The notes: generated by a model not told the origin, from the letters alone. DNA of 64,000 nucleotides from an uncultured Helicobacteraceae bacterium (GCA_944323755.1 CALUTR010000003.1:186001-250000); one strand, 5' to 3'; counted from the stretch's first letter, positions 1 to 9,655 are shown. Numbers and translations: made by a program.

Positions 1-680
1 GCAGGTATTAGTTTGTTTTCTTTACTTAGATATCCACCCATCATTTTAAACCAGTCAATATCATATTTTTTGAACAGACAGTGTTTAAACCACATAGCAA
101 ACATTAATATTCCAAATACCACAAATATTGGAGTTGCAATTCCGTGAATATCTCTTGCAAGTCTTATAAAAGCTCCACCACCTAAATTTGCTCCAAATAC
201 CATAATGAGACCTGTGATACATATTAAAACAAATGGAATTGCTGCACCCCAATGAACGATAATATTAAATTTTGAGAATACTTGCAATTTTTGATGATGG
301 TTAAATTTTCTTTGACCAATCATCATAAAATGCCCAAAAAATGCTAGTGGCACTAATATTATAATTGCAAAGAATATTAATTTGAAATATTTATTTTGCA
401 ATATTGTGAATAATTCACCAAGTCCAGTCATTCCTCGGATGCCACTTATTTTTTGCCCACTTGTTAATGGATCAATACTTCCACCTTCAAAGTTAAGTGT
501 ATTACCTAGTGATACGCCAGCACTATGCGTATCAACACCCCAATTTTTTATCGCTTCTATTTGGTTTTTTCCATAGATGTCTTTATTGTAACTCAAGTCA
601 ATTGCACCCTTGAAGCCATCATCAGAGGCTTGTGAGATAGTCATAATGATGAAAAATAATAATAATTTTACCAATCTCAT
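1..680 (-). CDS. fdhC: Formate dehydrogenase cytochrome b subunit, partial
   Basis: The membrane anchor of a respiratory formate dehydrogenase carries electrons from FdhB to the quinone pool. The frame is open from an ATG at 680 to the window edge (226 codons), so the C-terminus is missing. A signal-like hydrophobic N-terminus and a soluble loop of about 80 residues are followed by membrane helices. His residues in the helices (contexts IIVHWGAA and RDIHGIA) are candidate haem b ligands. The long pre-helix extension is typical of epsilonproteobacterial FdhC. It lies 10 bases downstream of fdhB with an AGGAGG ribosome site. The family call rests on the helix pattern and operon position. Confidence 0.85.
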   Translation of the reverse strand, partial: MRLVKLLLFFIIMTISQASDDGFKGAIDLSYNKDIYGKNQIEAIKNWGVDTHSAGVSLGNTLNFEGGSIDPLTSGQKISGIRGMTGLGELFTILQNKYFKLIFFAIIILVPLAFFGHFMMIGQRKFNHHQKLQVFSKFNIIVHWGAAIPFVLICITGLIMVFGANLGGGAFIRLARDIHGIATPIFVVFGILMFAMWFKHCLFKKYDIDWFKMMGGYLSKENKLIP

Positions 681-690
681 ACTATCCCTC

Positions 691-1323
691 CTAGTCCTTG
701 TAAGGAGCGCTCCACATATATGATGATGTATGTGAATTTTGACCTTTGTTAATAACCCTTGTTCTAATAATACTGCTTACCTCTTCGCTGCTTCCAGCAA
801 GTAATGCTTTTGTTGAACACATTGAAGCACACATTGGCACTTTTCCTTCTGCGATTCTATTTTGTCCATATAGCTTAAATTCTTCTTCACTAAATGTTTC
901 TTCAGGACCACCAGCACAGAATGTGCATTTATCCATTGTTCCTCTGCTACCAAAAACATCTGATTTTGGAAATTGAGGAGCACCAAATGGGCACGCATAT
1001 AGACAATATCCACAGCCTATACATGTTTTTTTATCGTGCAATACTATGCCATCAACTCTAATATAAAAGCAATCTACAGGACAAACCTGTGCGCAAGGTG
1101 CATCAGAACAATGCATACAGGCAATAGAGATTGATTTTTCTTTTCCAACTATTCCATCATTTATTGATATTACGCGTCTTCTATTTACGCCAACTGGTAA
1201 GTGGTGAGCCTCTTTACAGGCTACATCACAGCCATGGCAATCTATACATCGTAATTCATCGCAATAAAATTTTATTCTTGCGTGATTTGTGGCATTGAAG
1301 CCACCACTAGTCATTTCACTCAT
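691..1323 (-). CDS. fdhB: Formate dehydrogenase iron-sulfur subunit FdhB
   Basis: This 210-residue ferredoxin-like subunit conducts electrons from the FdhA active site to the cytochrome b subunit. Four cysteine clusters are visible: CIDCHGCDVAC near residue 26, CMHCSDAPCAQVCPVDC near 69, CIGCGYCLYACPFGAP near 101, and a split fourth cluster (CTFC near 133, then CASMCSTKA). This four-cluster layout matches the FdnH/FdhB family, although the C-terminal membrane helix of E. coli FdnH is absent, as in other short epsilonproteobacterial forms. It sits 10 bases after fdhA and 10 bases before the cytochrome subunit, in one operon. Confidence 0.93.
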   Translation of the reverse strand: MSEMTSGGFNATNHARIKFYCDELRCIDCHGCDVACKEAHHLPVGVNRRRVISINDGIVGKEKSISIACMHCSDAPCAQVCPVDCFYIRVDGIVLHDKKTCIGCGYCLYACPFGAPQFPKSDVFGSRGTMDKCTFCAGGPEETFSEEEFKLYGQNRIAEGKVPMCASMCSTKALLAGSSEEVSSIIRTRVINKGQNSHTSSYMWSAPYKD

Positions 1324-1333
1324 TTATCACCTC

Positions 1334-4150
1334 TTATGCTTTCTCTATTCTGCACAATCCACATTTTGTTTCAGGACACGCAGTGTTGTAATCAAAACCA
1401 TAGCTAGTAATCAAGCTGACAGCTTCACCTATTGCATAAGGCTCAGTGCCCTTTGGATATTTTTCAAGCAAGCTTTCACCTGAATATACACCAGAAAAGT
1501 TTTGTGGTAAAAATACGCTATTCTCATCAACTCTATATGAATGTCTAGCCTTTACTAGAATCTTCGTCCCAGAAGTTCCATGCACCCATACCATATCGCC
1601 ATCTCTAACACCTAAATTAAGTGCTGTATCTGGGTGGATTTCTACAAACATTTCACCTTGGACTTCTGCTAGATATTTTGCGCTTCTAGTTTCAGTTCCT
1701 GTTCCCATATGTGCCACTAGTCTTCCTGTTAGCATATTTAATGGGAATTCTTTTTTCCAATCTTTTTCTGTTTGTCGAGATATGTATTTGATATTAGCTC
1801 TAAATAAATCATTTTTGTCTGGGAATGTTGGATATTTTTTTATCAAATCATTTCTAAAGCTATGTAATGGCTCTCTGTGTAGTGGAATCTTATCGTACCA
1901 ATTCCATACAACCATTCTTGCTTTTCCATTTCCATAGGGACAAACACCAGCTTCTAGGGCCTTTTCGACTAATATATTTGTATTATCTGTTGCAAATGTT
2001 GTGCCTTTTACTAATTCTTTCTCTTCTTTAGTCAGTTTGATTTTAAGGACACTTTCTATATTGTCAGCAGTGATTGCAGGGTGTCCTTTGACTTTTGAAT
2101 TTGGTAATCCTCTAGAGCTTAGCATATTTGTGCCATCAGGTGCTTCTGTGCCCCAATTTACCCTAAATCCCATACCACCTTTCATTACAGGTATATCATC
2201 TGCATACATTATTGGTGTCCCTGGATGTTTTTCACTCCAACAAGGCCATGGTAGTGCGTAATATTGTCCTTTCATAGGACCTTTCCCCTCTAGTGTAATG
2301 CTATCAAACATATGCCAATTATCGCAATGTTCTTTTAATCGCTTTGCACTAAGTCCTTGTAATCCTATACTTCGTATGCTTTGCGCCATTTCAGTTGTAG
2401 CATCATCTGGCCATATAAATTCGCTTCGACCTTCTTTTTTTGCAATTTCATATAGAGATTTTTGGAATTTTTCTTTAAAGCCAAGTCTGTCTGCTAAATC
2501 AAATAAAATATCTTGATCTTCTCTGCACTCAAACATAGGTTTAATTACTTGGTATCTCCATTGATATGCTCTATTTGTCGCAGCAACGCAGCCACTTGTT
2601 TCCATCTGTGAAGCCGCAGGTAATAAAAATAAATTATCTTTTCTGTCTGTTATTGCTGCTGCATCATTTACATATGGATCTATAAATACAAGTAGCTCTA
2701 GTTTATCAAGTGCTTCTTTTGTTTTGTCAAGCAAGGCAGTAGTTGAGATTCCATTACCTATTACAATAAGCACTTTTATTTGCGTATCTGCATTATTTGC
2801 ATAGTTTTCTTCATCAATTACGCCAAATCTCCAAGTTGATAGAGCATATCCTGTTTTTTCCATCATTTCTTTGCTTTTAAATCTACTTTTCATCCATTCA
2901 TAATCTACATGCCAATGTTTGCAAAAGTGTCTCCATGGTCCTTCCCCTAATCCATAATAACCAGGAAGAGAATCTGATAGATTATTCATATCGCTAGCAC
3001 CTTGAACATTATCATGTCCTCTTAGGATATTTACACCACCACCTCTTTTACCTATGTTGCCTAGTATAGTTTGTAAAATAGGCATAATTCTTGTGTTGTT
3101 TGTTCCAACTGTGTGCTGTGTTAAACCTTGATTCCATATCAAACTAGCTGGTTTTGCTCTAGCCATTTCTTTTGCAATTCTAATGATTGTATCAGCCGGA
3201 ATTCCTGTTATATCTGCTGCAACCTCTGGAGTGTATTTTTTTGCTTCTTTAAATATTTCTTCATATCCATATACACGATCTCTTAGATATTGTTTGTCAT
3301 ATAGATTATTTTCTATTATCACATTAAGCATTCCATATATTAGTGCTACATCAGTTCCACTTCTTATTCTAATGTATTCATTTGCTTTTGCTGCTGTTTT
3401 GCTGTAGTATGGATCTACACATACTATTTTTGCACCAGCTTCCTTTGCACGCAAAATATGCACCATACTAACAGGGTGATTTACTGCTGGATTTGCACCA
3501 ATTATAAAAATAAATTTAGAAAACATCATATCAGCTATATGGTTTGTCATTCCACCATATCCAAATGTATTCGCCACACCAGCGACTGTTGGAGAGTGTC
3601 AAACCCTAGCTTGATGATCTATATTATTTGTTCCTAAAAATGCTGCAAATTTTCTAATATAATAGCTTTGCTCATTGCTGACCTTTGCACTTCCAATAAG
3701 CATAATGCTATCTGGACCATACTTTTCTCTAACTTCAGTAATTTTTTTGGCAATTTTATCCATAGAGCTATCCCAAGATGTCTTTTGCCATACTCCATTA
3801 ACTTTTTCTATAGGATATCTAAGCCTAGTTGAGCTTCTAACTCTATCAATCATATCTGCACCTTTGCAGCAATGTCCACCTTGTGATACAGGGTGATCTT
3901 GTGCTACTTCTTGGCGCACCCAGATTCCATCAACAACTTCAGCAATAATCCCGCATCCTACTGAACAATGTGTACATATTGTTTTTATTTTTTGAGAATT
4001 TGGAAAATTTTCTTTTAGTTCTTGATGAGTTGCCTGCCTCAATACTCTTGTTTCTTCATTTCCCAATACTTGTGATACGCCTATGGCAGAACCAAGTAAT
4101 GAGAGTTTCAGAAACGCCCGTCTATTTTGTATATTTTTATTATCACTCAT
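1334..4150 (-). CDS. fdhA: Formate dehydrogenase catalytic subunit FdhA, selenocysteine-containing
   Basis: This molybdenum or tungsten bis-MGD enzyme oxidises formate to CO2 on the periplasmic side. The gene is one 938-residue selenoprotein, not two genes. The frame from 4150 reads into UGA at 3601-3599 (codon 184) and continues in the same frame to 1334. The residues around the UGA (HQARV, UGA, HSPTVAGVANTFG) match the active-site selenocysteine segment of E. coli FdnG as I recall it. The N-terminus has a twin-arginine signal (NRRAFLKLSLLG) and a [4Fe-4S] motif (CTHCSVGC, with a later GGHCCKG). A hairpin follows the UGA. An automated caller would split this gene at 3599 and start the second part at a GTG. 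Confidence 0.95.
3571..3601 (-). promoter_or_regulatory. Candidate bacterial SECIS element in fdhA
   Basis: Immediately downstream of the UGA codon the mRNA can form a short hairpin. UCGC (3585-3582) pairs with GCGA (3574-3571), leaving a seven-base loop UGGUGUG. Bacterial SECIS elements are hairpins at this distance from the UGA with a GGU-containing apical loop that binds SelB, and this one has GGU in the loop. Pairing beyond four base pairs was not worked out. Selenocysteine insertion also needs SelA, SelB, SelD and tRNA-Sec, none of which is in the window. Confidence 0.7.
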
Positions 4151-4176
4151 TATTACTTCCTTTTATTTCTTCAATA

Positions 4177-4374
4177 TTAATGTGCTACTTTGTAGTAGGC
4201 GTCCCAATATTTACTTTTTTGGTAAAGCACTTCTTGTTTTCTTGATTTACCTTTTGCTACTTCTTGTTGCTCTACTTTTGTGTTAGAGCAAGCGCTTATT
4301 GCTATCCCAGCAACTGCCGTTATTGCCCCTGCTTTAGCGGTAGTTTTGAGAAAGTTTCGTCTTTGATTTGACAT
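4177..4374 (-). CDS. Small Tat-signal protein of the formate dehydrogenase region
   Basis: This 65-residue protein begins with a twin-arginine motif (QRRNFLKTTAKAG), then a hydrophobic stretch and a Cys (AISACSNT) that could be a lipidation or cleavage site. The remaining 35 or so residues are charged. Small Tat-targeted proteins of this kind sit directly upstream of selenocysteine or cysteine formate dehydrogenase genes in Campylobacterota, and one TIGRFAM family is named for this position. The function is unknown; a role as a periplasmic accessory or assembly subunit is an inference from context. It starts with a good GGAG site and lies 26 bases before fdhA. Confidence 0.8.
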   Translation of the reverse strand: MSNQRRNFLKTTAKAGAITAVAGIAISACSNTKVEQQEVAKGKSRKQEVLYQKSKYWDAYYKVAH

Positions 4375-4452
4375 ATTTCTCCTTTTTGATTAATTGGCGG
4401 GTTAAACCCAGTGGAATCTTTAAATTGATGTAAAAACTCCACTTGATCTAAT

Positions 4453-5151
4453 TTATTTTACAAGGAATGCTGCTTCAAAATCCAAAAAACTCTCCATTAA
4501 ATTCGATATGCTGCAATATAGTGAATCTGGATACTTTTCCTGTATGCTATTTATAATTTGATTTTTCATATACATTATGCAATCATTAAATACTTCGCTT
4601 TGTAGAGCATTTTCTTTATTTTGCAGCAAATATTTACTAAAAATAAAAAGAAATCCAATATGTTCCTCATTTTCTTTAAATTCTTTTTCATTTAGTCTAA
4701 CTTTACTTTTCCTGATTTTTTCTTTAGCTTTTATTAAACCGCCACCTGCTATTGTTCTATCTATATAATAAGATAGATATAGTGAAATTTGTGAGCTAGC
4801 TTCGTCTTTATTATAATCTTCATCATGCCAATTTCTCTCTTTTTTCTTATTTAGATATGTTGATATATCTGCATTTACATCAAATGGAAGCATAAAGAAT
4901 CTAGTATATTCAAATACTATATTTTTTATCCCATTTGCTTGTATTTCATTTTCTATGATTTCAAAAAAAGTCAAATCATCATCATTTAATGGCTGTGTTT
5001 TTAGTATTTTTATTTGTTCCAATAGTAGTTCTTTTCTATTTATTAATAAATCATATAAAAATAATCCAGCAAAAAAATCATAATATAAGATTCGGGCATT
5101 ATTTAGTATTTCATCTTGATTGTTTTGTGTGCTTTGTTTTTTCTTTAGCAT
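4453..5151 (-). CDS. TorD-family molybdoenzyme chaperone
   Basis: This 232-residue, largely alpha-helical cytoplasmic protein has the composition and N-terminal pattern of TorD/DmsD/NarJ chaperones (ARILYYDFFAGLFLY, then FEYTRFFMLP about 75 residues later). Such chaperones bind the Tat signal of a molybdoenzyme and hold back export until the cofactor is inserted. The natural client is FdhA two genes downstream. Its start lies one base past the stop of the preceding multi-ferredoxin gene, indicating translational coupling. I recognise the family from length, context and the YxxF/RFFxxP-like pattern; the sequence is too divergent for a specific subfamily. Confidence 0.75.
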   Translation of the reverse strand: MLKKKQSTQNNQDEILNNARILYYDFFAGLFLYDLLINRKELLLEQIKILKTQPLNDDDLTFFEIIENEIQANGIKNIVFEYTRFFMLPFDVNADISTYLNKKKERNWHDEDYNKDEASSQISLYLSYYIDRTIAGGGLIKAKEKIRKSKVRLNEKEFKENEEHIGFLFIFSKYLLQNKENALQSEVFNDCIMYMKNQIINSIQEKYPDSLYCSISNLMESFLDFEAAFLVK

Positions 5152-5152
5152 T

Positions 5153-6670
5153 TTATACCCCTGTGTTTTGAGCTTTAAATATTACTCTTACTTTGCAATC
5201 TGCGCAACATAGTAATGATTTCTTTTTTACTTCGTCATTACCAAATAATGGAAGCATAATTGATTGTACTTTTTTTATTGATTTTGCACTTGCAAATATT
5301 TTTCCACATTCTATGCATTTAAATGGCTCATCTTGTGCTTTTGTTTTGTATGTAAAAAATGAATTATGTAATCTAAAACCATCAAGTGGCATTTCTATAA
5401 TATGCTCTGGACATACATCTACGCACATATTACAAGCTGTGCATTTTGATGGATTAAGTAGTAATTCAAAATTGCTTTTTGAGCTAATCAATGCACTTGT
5501 ATTGCATGCTTCCACGCACGACATACAAAGAGTGCATTTTTCTGCATTTATCTTTAAATCTGTATATTTAATGCTTGGTTTGTTATAAATCGCACCATAA
5601 TCATTATCTTTGATTAAGAATTTTACTCTCTCTGCAAATATTTCTCTATTAAATTCTGCAGATTCTGTATTATATGTATATTTTGGAAATTGCTCTACTT
5701 GGAGAGTATTAAATGTTGTAATTTCATTTTGCACATATATTGCTTTTTTATTAAATATCTTAATGTATAACTCATTGATAAAGTCAATTGCATCACTTAA
5801 ATTTGGCTCAATATCTCCATATATAATACATTGCGTGCCAGTTGATTGTAGAATTGATATTAAATATACCTCATTTAGCATATTTGCATTTGGCAATACA
5901 AATGGTATGATTTGCGAATCTTTTATATTTATATTAGATATGGATTCTATATCTTGTCTGCTAATAATAAGTGGAATCTTATCTTGATATAATCTTGCTG
6001 CTTTTACCATTTCAATAAGTGGAGCATTTGCTTTTTGCATTGCACCACTTGGGCACACTCCAACGCATTTTCCGCAAAATATGCAATCTATATCTGAGAA
6101 TTTCAACTCTTTTGTTTCATCATCTTTTATTATTGCAAATGTGGGACAGACATTTTCGCATTCATAACAGTATGAATTTTGTGTTTTATTCCTATGATGA
6201 TACTGGCATTTGTTACTATTGTATAAAATTGTATTTTCGTACGTGAAATCACCAATAAGGCTTTCTATTTCATTAATCATAGAATCTACATCTTTATAGT
6301 CACTTGCAAAGTGGATTCCAATTTGTGTTGTTTTGCTTAGGATTCTGGAATCTAATTGTGGCTTGATGAAGAATACTATTTGCGATGTTTGTATTTCCTC
6401 ATTTTCTACTATTGAGATGAAATCGCCAATGGTTCCTCCATACTGTTCGATATATGGTTTGTGTGTTATTTCAAATTTATCTTTTGCTTTTCTTATAAAT
6501 TCACTTGCTAGTTCATTTTCACCGACAATAAGTAATGTATTATTTACACTGACATCGCTTTGATAATCTAGACTAATATTTGACAATAATATTTCATATC
6601 CATTTTTTAATATTTCAATTTGTTCATCATTTAATATCTGGAATAATTGACCTAAGTCATCATATTGCAT
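5153..6670 (-). CDS. Multi-[4Fe-4S] cluster protein, first gene of the fdh operon
   Basis: This 505-residue soluble protein has two pairs of ferredoxin-type motifs. CYECENVCPTFA and CIFCGKCVGVCPSGA lie around residues 165-210, and CTLCMSCVEACNTSA and CTACNMCVDVCPEH around 380-425. A final CxxC pair (CIECGKIF ... CCADCKV) near 455-495 resembles a zinc or rubredoxin-like knuckle. The segments between have no cysteine motif. Homologues occupy this position upstream of epsilonproteobacterial formate dehydrogenase genes. The electron partner is not established; it could wire FDH to a cytoplasmic acceptor or help cluster assembly. No signal peptide is visible. Confidence 0.75.
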   Translation of the reverse strand: MQYDDLGQLFQILNDEQIEILKNGYEILLSNISLDYQSDVSVNNTLLIVGENELASEFIRKAKDKFEITHKPYIEQYGGTIGDFISIVENEEIQTSQIVFFIKPQLDSRILSKTTQIGIHFASDYKDVDSMINEIESLIGDFTYENTILYNSNKCQYHHRNKTQNSYCYECENVCPTFAIIKDDETKELKFSDIDCIFCGKCVGVCPSGAMQKANAPLIEMVKAARLYQDKIPLIISRQDIESISNINIKDSQIIPFVLPNANMLNEVYLISILQSTGTQCIIYGDIEPNLSDAIDFINELYIKIFNKKAIYVQNEITTFNTLQVEQFPKYTYNTESAEFNREIFAERVKFLIKDNDYGAIYNKPSIKYTDLKINAEKCTLCMSCVEACNTSALISSKSNFELLLNPSKCTACNMCVDVCPEHIIEMPLDGFRLHNSFFTYKTKAQDEPFKCIECGKIFASAKSIKKVQSIMLPLFGNDEVKKKSLLCCADCKVRVIFKAQNTGV

Positions 6671-6875
6671 ATTTTAAGCCTTGATTAAGTTAAGTTTGAA
6701 TTCGTGAGTAATTGTAACTGATACTTTATAATTTTATAAATATGCATATTGTTTATAAATGATTAATTTTTACATTTTGTAACATATAGTATATAAAGTA
6801 TATCGTATATAACAAATAATTTAAAAAAGCAATATATATAAAAATATAACTAAAATTAAAGTTTTTATTTGAATC
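6671..6875. other. AT-rich spacer upstream of the fdh operon
   Basis: This 205-base gap between two minus-strand genes has no supported coding frame. It is extremely AT-rich with overlapping TATA-like words (around 6787-6835) and is the likely home of the fdh operon promoter. I could not choose a single promoter because too many A/T words fit. Confidence 0.4.
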
Positions 6876-7328
6876 TTAAATAATTTTAATTTCAGATTCA
6901 AACATATTATTTATGCAACATTGAATCATATTAAATACATTGTCAAATCCTTGCATATCTCTATAATTATATGGATCAGGAACATCATCATTATTTGCGC
7001 CAAATTCTCCTATTTTTTTGATTTTTTCTTTTGGAAAACCCATATTTATTAAATCTTTTTTATTGTTTTCATCCATAACAATATAATAATCCCAATCTGC
7101 ATCGCCATATACACTAATTTGTCTTCCTTTTAGGTTGCTTATATCAATTCCATATTTTTTTGCAATATTAATTGATCTTCTATCTGGAGGCTCTCCTATG
7201 TGCCAGCCACTAGTGCCACACGAATCTACTTCAATATCTAAATTGTGCTTTTTGATATATTCTTTTGCTATACCTTCAGCAAGCGGCGATCTGCATATAT
7301 TTCCTAAACATATAAATAATATTTTCAT
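6876..7328 (-). CDS. Low-molecular-weight protein-tyrosine phosphatase
   Basis: This 150-residue enzyme hydrolyses phosphotyrosine (or a related phosphoester) through a cysteine nucleophile. The P-loop CLGNICRS places Cys7 and Arg13 of the CX5R signature next to the N-terminus, and the general-acid loop VPDPYN has Asp near 118. The family fold is shared with arsenate reductases, but the length and the DPY loop favour a phosphatase. The ATG directly abuts the murB stop (7329), so the two genes are co-transcribed. Substrate is unknown; bacterial relatives often act with capsule or exopolysaccharide kinases, none of which is nearby. Confidence 0.88.
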   Translation of the reverse strand: MKILFICLGNICRSPLAEGIAKEYIKKHNLDIEVDSCGTSGWHIGEPPDRRSINIAKKYGIDISNLKGRQISVYGDADWDYYIVMDENNKKDLINMGFPKEKIKKIGEFGANNDDVPDPYNYRDMQGFDNVFNMIQCCINNMFESEIKII

Positions 7329-8123
7329 TTATTCTCCTTTTATAATTATTATTTCAGGTTCTAGGTTTATTTTGTATTTTTTGTATATTGTATTTTGTGC
7401 TATATTTATTAACTCTATTGCATCATCAAAACTTCCATTTCCAAGATTAACTAGAAAATTTGCATGCTTTTTACTAAAAGACATATCACCAATTCTAAAC
7501 CCTTTTAAATTTACCATATCCAAAAGTTTGCCTGCTGGAATTTCTTTTGGATTTTTAAAGCAGCTACCAAGACTTGGTTCTCTTGGTTGGTTTTTTCTCA
7601 TTTCTTTAAATAATAATTCTAGATTACTCATAAAACCATTTCGCTTTTTAAATCTTACTGCTGTTATTATTCCATCTATATTGCTATGTCTATATGTGAA
7701 ATTTATCTTGCTAGATTCTATCCAATCATCATTAATGCATACAGATATAATAGAATCTTTTATTTCATATTCTTTCATGCCAGCATTCATTTTTATAGTT
7801 CCGCCAATACTTCCAGGAAGAGAACCTAAAAACTCTATACCACCCAAGTTTTTTTCTTTAAAGTATAAGAATACTTTTCTATTGTTACTTTTTGCACCAA
7901 TTTCTATGTAATCTCCATTGTCGTGTATGTAATCAAATTCATCACCAAGACAAAAAAGATTCTTCGCATTTGGTGATATGAGTGTATTATTTGCTCTACC
8001 AATGATTGTGTGAGTTTTTGATAACTCTATTGCTTCATTTACATTCTGTGCTATTTTTATTGTTTTTATGCCACCAATTCTAATGCTTGAGTAGTATCTG
8101 AAGTCTATGGTTTTTTCTATCAT
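7329..8123 (-). CDS. murB: UDP-N-acetylenolpyruvoylglucosamine reductase MurB
   Basis: MurB uses FAD and NADPH to reduce the enolpyruvyl group and form UDP-MurNAc in peptidoglycan precursor synthesis. The 264-residue protein is the short form found in Helicobacter. Visible signatures are the FAD-binding RYYSSIRIGG at the N-terminus, LGSLPGSIGGTIKMNAG in the middle, the SCFKNP segment carrying the proton-donor serine, and a C-terminal LEPEI glutamate. It follows fliQ by 18 bases, an order also found in H. pylori. Confidence 0.95.
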   Translation of the reverse strand: MIEKTIDFRYYSSIRIGGIKTIKIAQNVNEAIELSKTHTIIGRANNTLISPNAKNLFCLGDEFDYIHDNGDYIEIGAKSNNRKVFLYFKEKNLGGIEFLGSLPGSIGGTIKMNAGMKEYEIKDSIISVCINDDWIESSKINFTYRHSNIDGIITAVRFKKRNGFMSNLELLFKEMRKNQPREPSLGSCFKNPKEIPAGKLLDMVNLKGFRIGDMSFSKKHANFLVNLGNGSFDDAIELINIAQNTIYKKYKINLEPEIIIIKGE

Positions 8124-8141
8124 TCTATGAATTTTGTGAGT

Positions 8142-8408
8142 TTAAAATGGAAAATCTGGAATCATATTAAATAAGATTCTAGTGTAGTCTGTTATCATAC
8201 TTAACATCCAAGGCATTGTGAAAATTAATACTGCAATGATTGCTAAAATCTTTGGTATAAACGACAGTGTAGCGTCATTTATTTGTGTAGTTGCTTGAAA
8301 TATGCTTACTAATAACCCCACAATTAATCCAGTAAGCAATAAAGGCAGTGATACGATTAATGTTATTTTATATGTTTCAATTGCTAGAGATATAAACTTT
8401 GCTTCCAT
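8142..8408 (-). CDS. fliQ: Flagellar export apparatus protein FliQ
   Basis: FliQ is a small inner-membrane subunit of the flagellar type III export gate, with FliP and FliR. The 88-residue product has two long hydrophobic helices (about 12-40 and 52-78) and the family word FQATTQINDATLSFIPK between them. Length is normal. It is first in a short minus-strand set with murB and the phosphatase gene, and it faces the peroxidase gene across a 194-base divergent spacer. Confidence 0.95.
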   Translation of the reverse strand: MEAKFISLAIETYKITLIVSLPLLLTGLIVGLLVSIFQATTQINDATLSFIPKILAIIAVLIFTMPWMLSMITDYTRILFNMIPDFPF

Positions 8409-8602
8409 GTTGTATCACTTTATTCTATGATTTTTGGTATTAATTTTGGCATTATATGGTTAGAATATTAACACAATAGAACAGCTATTATCTTTAAAAA
8501 ATATTATTTTCTTGAATTTTCTTGCTATATATCAAGTTAAATAATAAAAAATATCATATAATACGAATTCTATTTTAAATTTAATTAAGTGAGAGGTTTC
8601 TT
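8409..8602. promoter_or_regulatory. Divergent fliQ / peroxidase promoter region
   Basis: No coding frame is seen in this 194-base spacer. On the plus strand a perfect TATAAT lies at 8557-8562, about 40 bases before the peroxidase ATG, followed by GAGAGG as ribosome site. No clear -35 box is present, which is normal for Helicobacter housekeeping promoters. The minus-strand promoter for fliQ was not resolved. Confidence 0.5.
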
Positions 8603-9625
8603 ATGAGAATTTCATTCGTAATTAGTTCAATTTTTCTTGGAGCTACAATATTGTTTGCTGCTAGTGGGGAAGAGTTGATAAAAAAGGCCATAGATTCTGG
8701 CTTAAAGCCAATACCAGTTGGTAATGAACTTACTAAGATTACAGGTGACACTAAACAGAATAAATTAAAAATTGAGCTTGGGAAAAAGCTTTACTTTGAT
8801 CCTAGGATTTCTAGCTCTAATTTGATTTCATGTAATACTTGTCATAATTTAGGATTAGGTGGTGCAGATATAGTACCTGCTGCCATCGGGCATAAATGGA
8901 CACAGAATCCACAACATCTAAATTCTCCTACAGTTTATAATTCTGTTTTTAATTCATCTCAATTTTGGGATGGGAGAAGTGCACACCTTCAAGATCAAGC
9001 AAAGGGTCCAATGCAGGCTGCACAAGAAATGAATGCAAGTCCAGAGGTTGTTATAGCAAAGATTACTTCTATTCCAGAGTATGTAGTTGCATTCAAAAAA
9101 GCCTACGGAGAAAATGTAAAAATTGATTTTGATACTATTGCAGATGCCATCGCTGTATTTGAAAAAACATTGGTAACCCCGTCTAGATACGATGATTTTT
9201 TACGAGGCAACACTAAAGCCCTAAGTGCAAAAGAACAAGAAGGTTTAAATGTTTTTATAGATAAGGGTTGCACAGCTTGTCATAATGATATAAATTTAGG
9301 TGGAACAATGCAACCACTTGGAGTTGCAAGAGAGTATAAATTTGCAAATATTGGTGGATTTAAAGGTGATGTAAATGGTATGGTAAAAACACCTACACTA
9401 AGGAATATACTAGAAACTATGCCTTATTTTCATAATGGTCAATACTGGGATGTAAAAGATGCTATAAAAGAAATGGCAAGTATTCAATTAGGTGCTGAAA
9501 TAAGCGATGAAGAGGCAAAAAAAATAGAAGTATTTTTTAACTCTCTAACAGGTGTAAAGCCAGAAATTACATATCCTATGCTTCCAGCACAGACATTGGA
9601 TACTCCAAAACCAGAATTTAAATAG
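8603..9625 (+). CDS. Di-haem cytochrome c peroxidase
   Basis: This periplasmic enzyme reduces hydrogen peroxide with electrons from cytochrome c. The 340-residue precursor has a cleavable signal peptide (first 20 or so residues) and two haem c sites: CNTCH at residue 77 and CTACH at residue 223. The spacing of the sites and the length fit the bacterial CcpA/MauG-type peroxidase family. PTVYNSVFN and WDGRSAHLQDQAKGPM are also family-typical. It is monocistronic, with its own TATAAT box and a terminator-like hairpin after the stop. Confidence 0.93.
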   Translation: MRISFVISSIFLGATILFAASGEELIKKAIDSGLKPIPVGNELTKITGDTKQNKLKIELGKKLYFDPRISSSNLISCNTCHNLGLGGADIVPAAIGHKWTQNPQHLNSPTVYNSVFNSSQFWDGRSAHLQDQAKGPMQAAQEMNASPEVVIAKITSIPEYVVAFKKAYGENVKIDFDTIADAIAVFEKTLVTPSRYDDFLRGNTKALSAKEQEGLNVFIDKGCTACHNDINLGGTMQPLGVAREYKFANIGGFKGDVNGMVKTPTLRNILETMPYFHNGQYWDVKDAIKEMASIQLGAEISDEEAKKIEVFFNSLTGVKPEITYPMLPAQTLDTPKPEFK

Positions 9626-9627
9626 AT

Positions 9628-9655
9628 TAAAAGGATGCTACATTGACATCTTTTA
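9628..9655 (+). terminator. Hairpin after the peroxidase gene
   Basis: TAAAAGGATG and CATCTTTTA can pair with one bulged G, three bases after the peroxidase stop codon. The T-rich 3' arm supports a weak intrinsic terminator. Confidence 0.45.

Noticed and set aside
3577..3601. Apparent split of fdhA into two genes by a stop codon
   Set aside because: The UGA is in frame, the protein context is the known selenocysteine site and a hairpin follows, so it is read as a Sec codon.
6780..6840. AT-rich TATA repeats as a replication origin or operator
   Set aside because: No DnaA-box cluster or dnaA/dnaN gene is nearby, and the words are explained by low GC content.
7135..7911. 258-codon plus-strand frame opposite the phosphatase and murB
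   Set aside because: Antisense of two recognised genes; no family match and no ribosome site.
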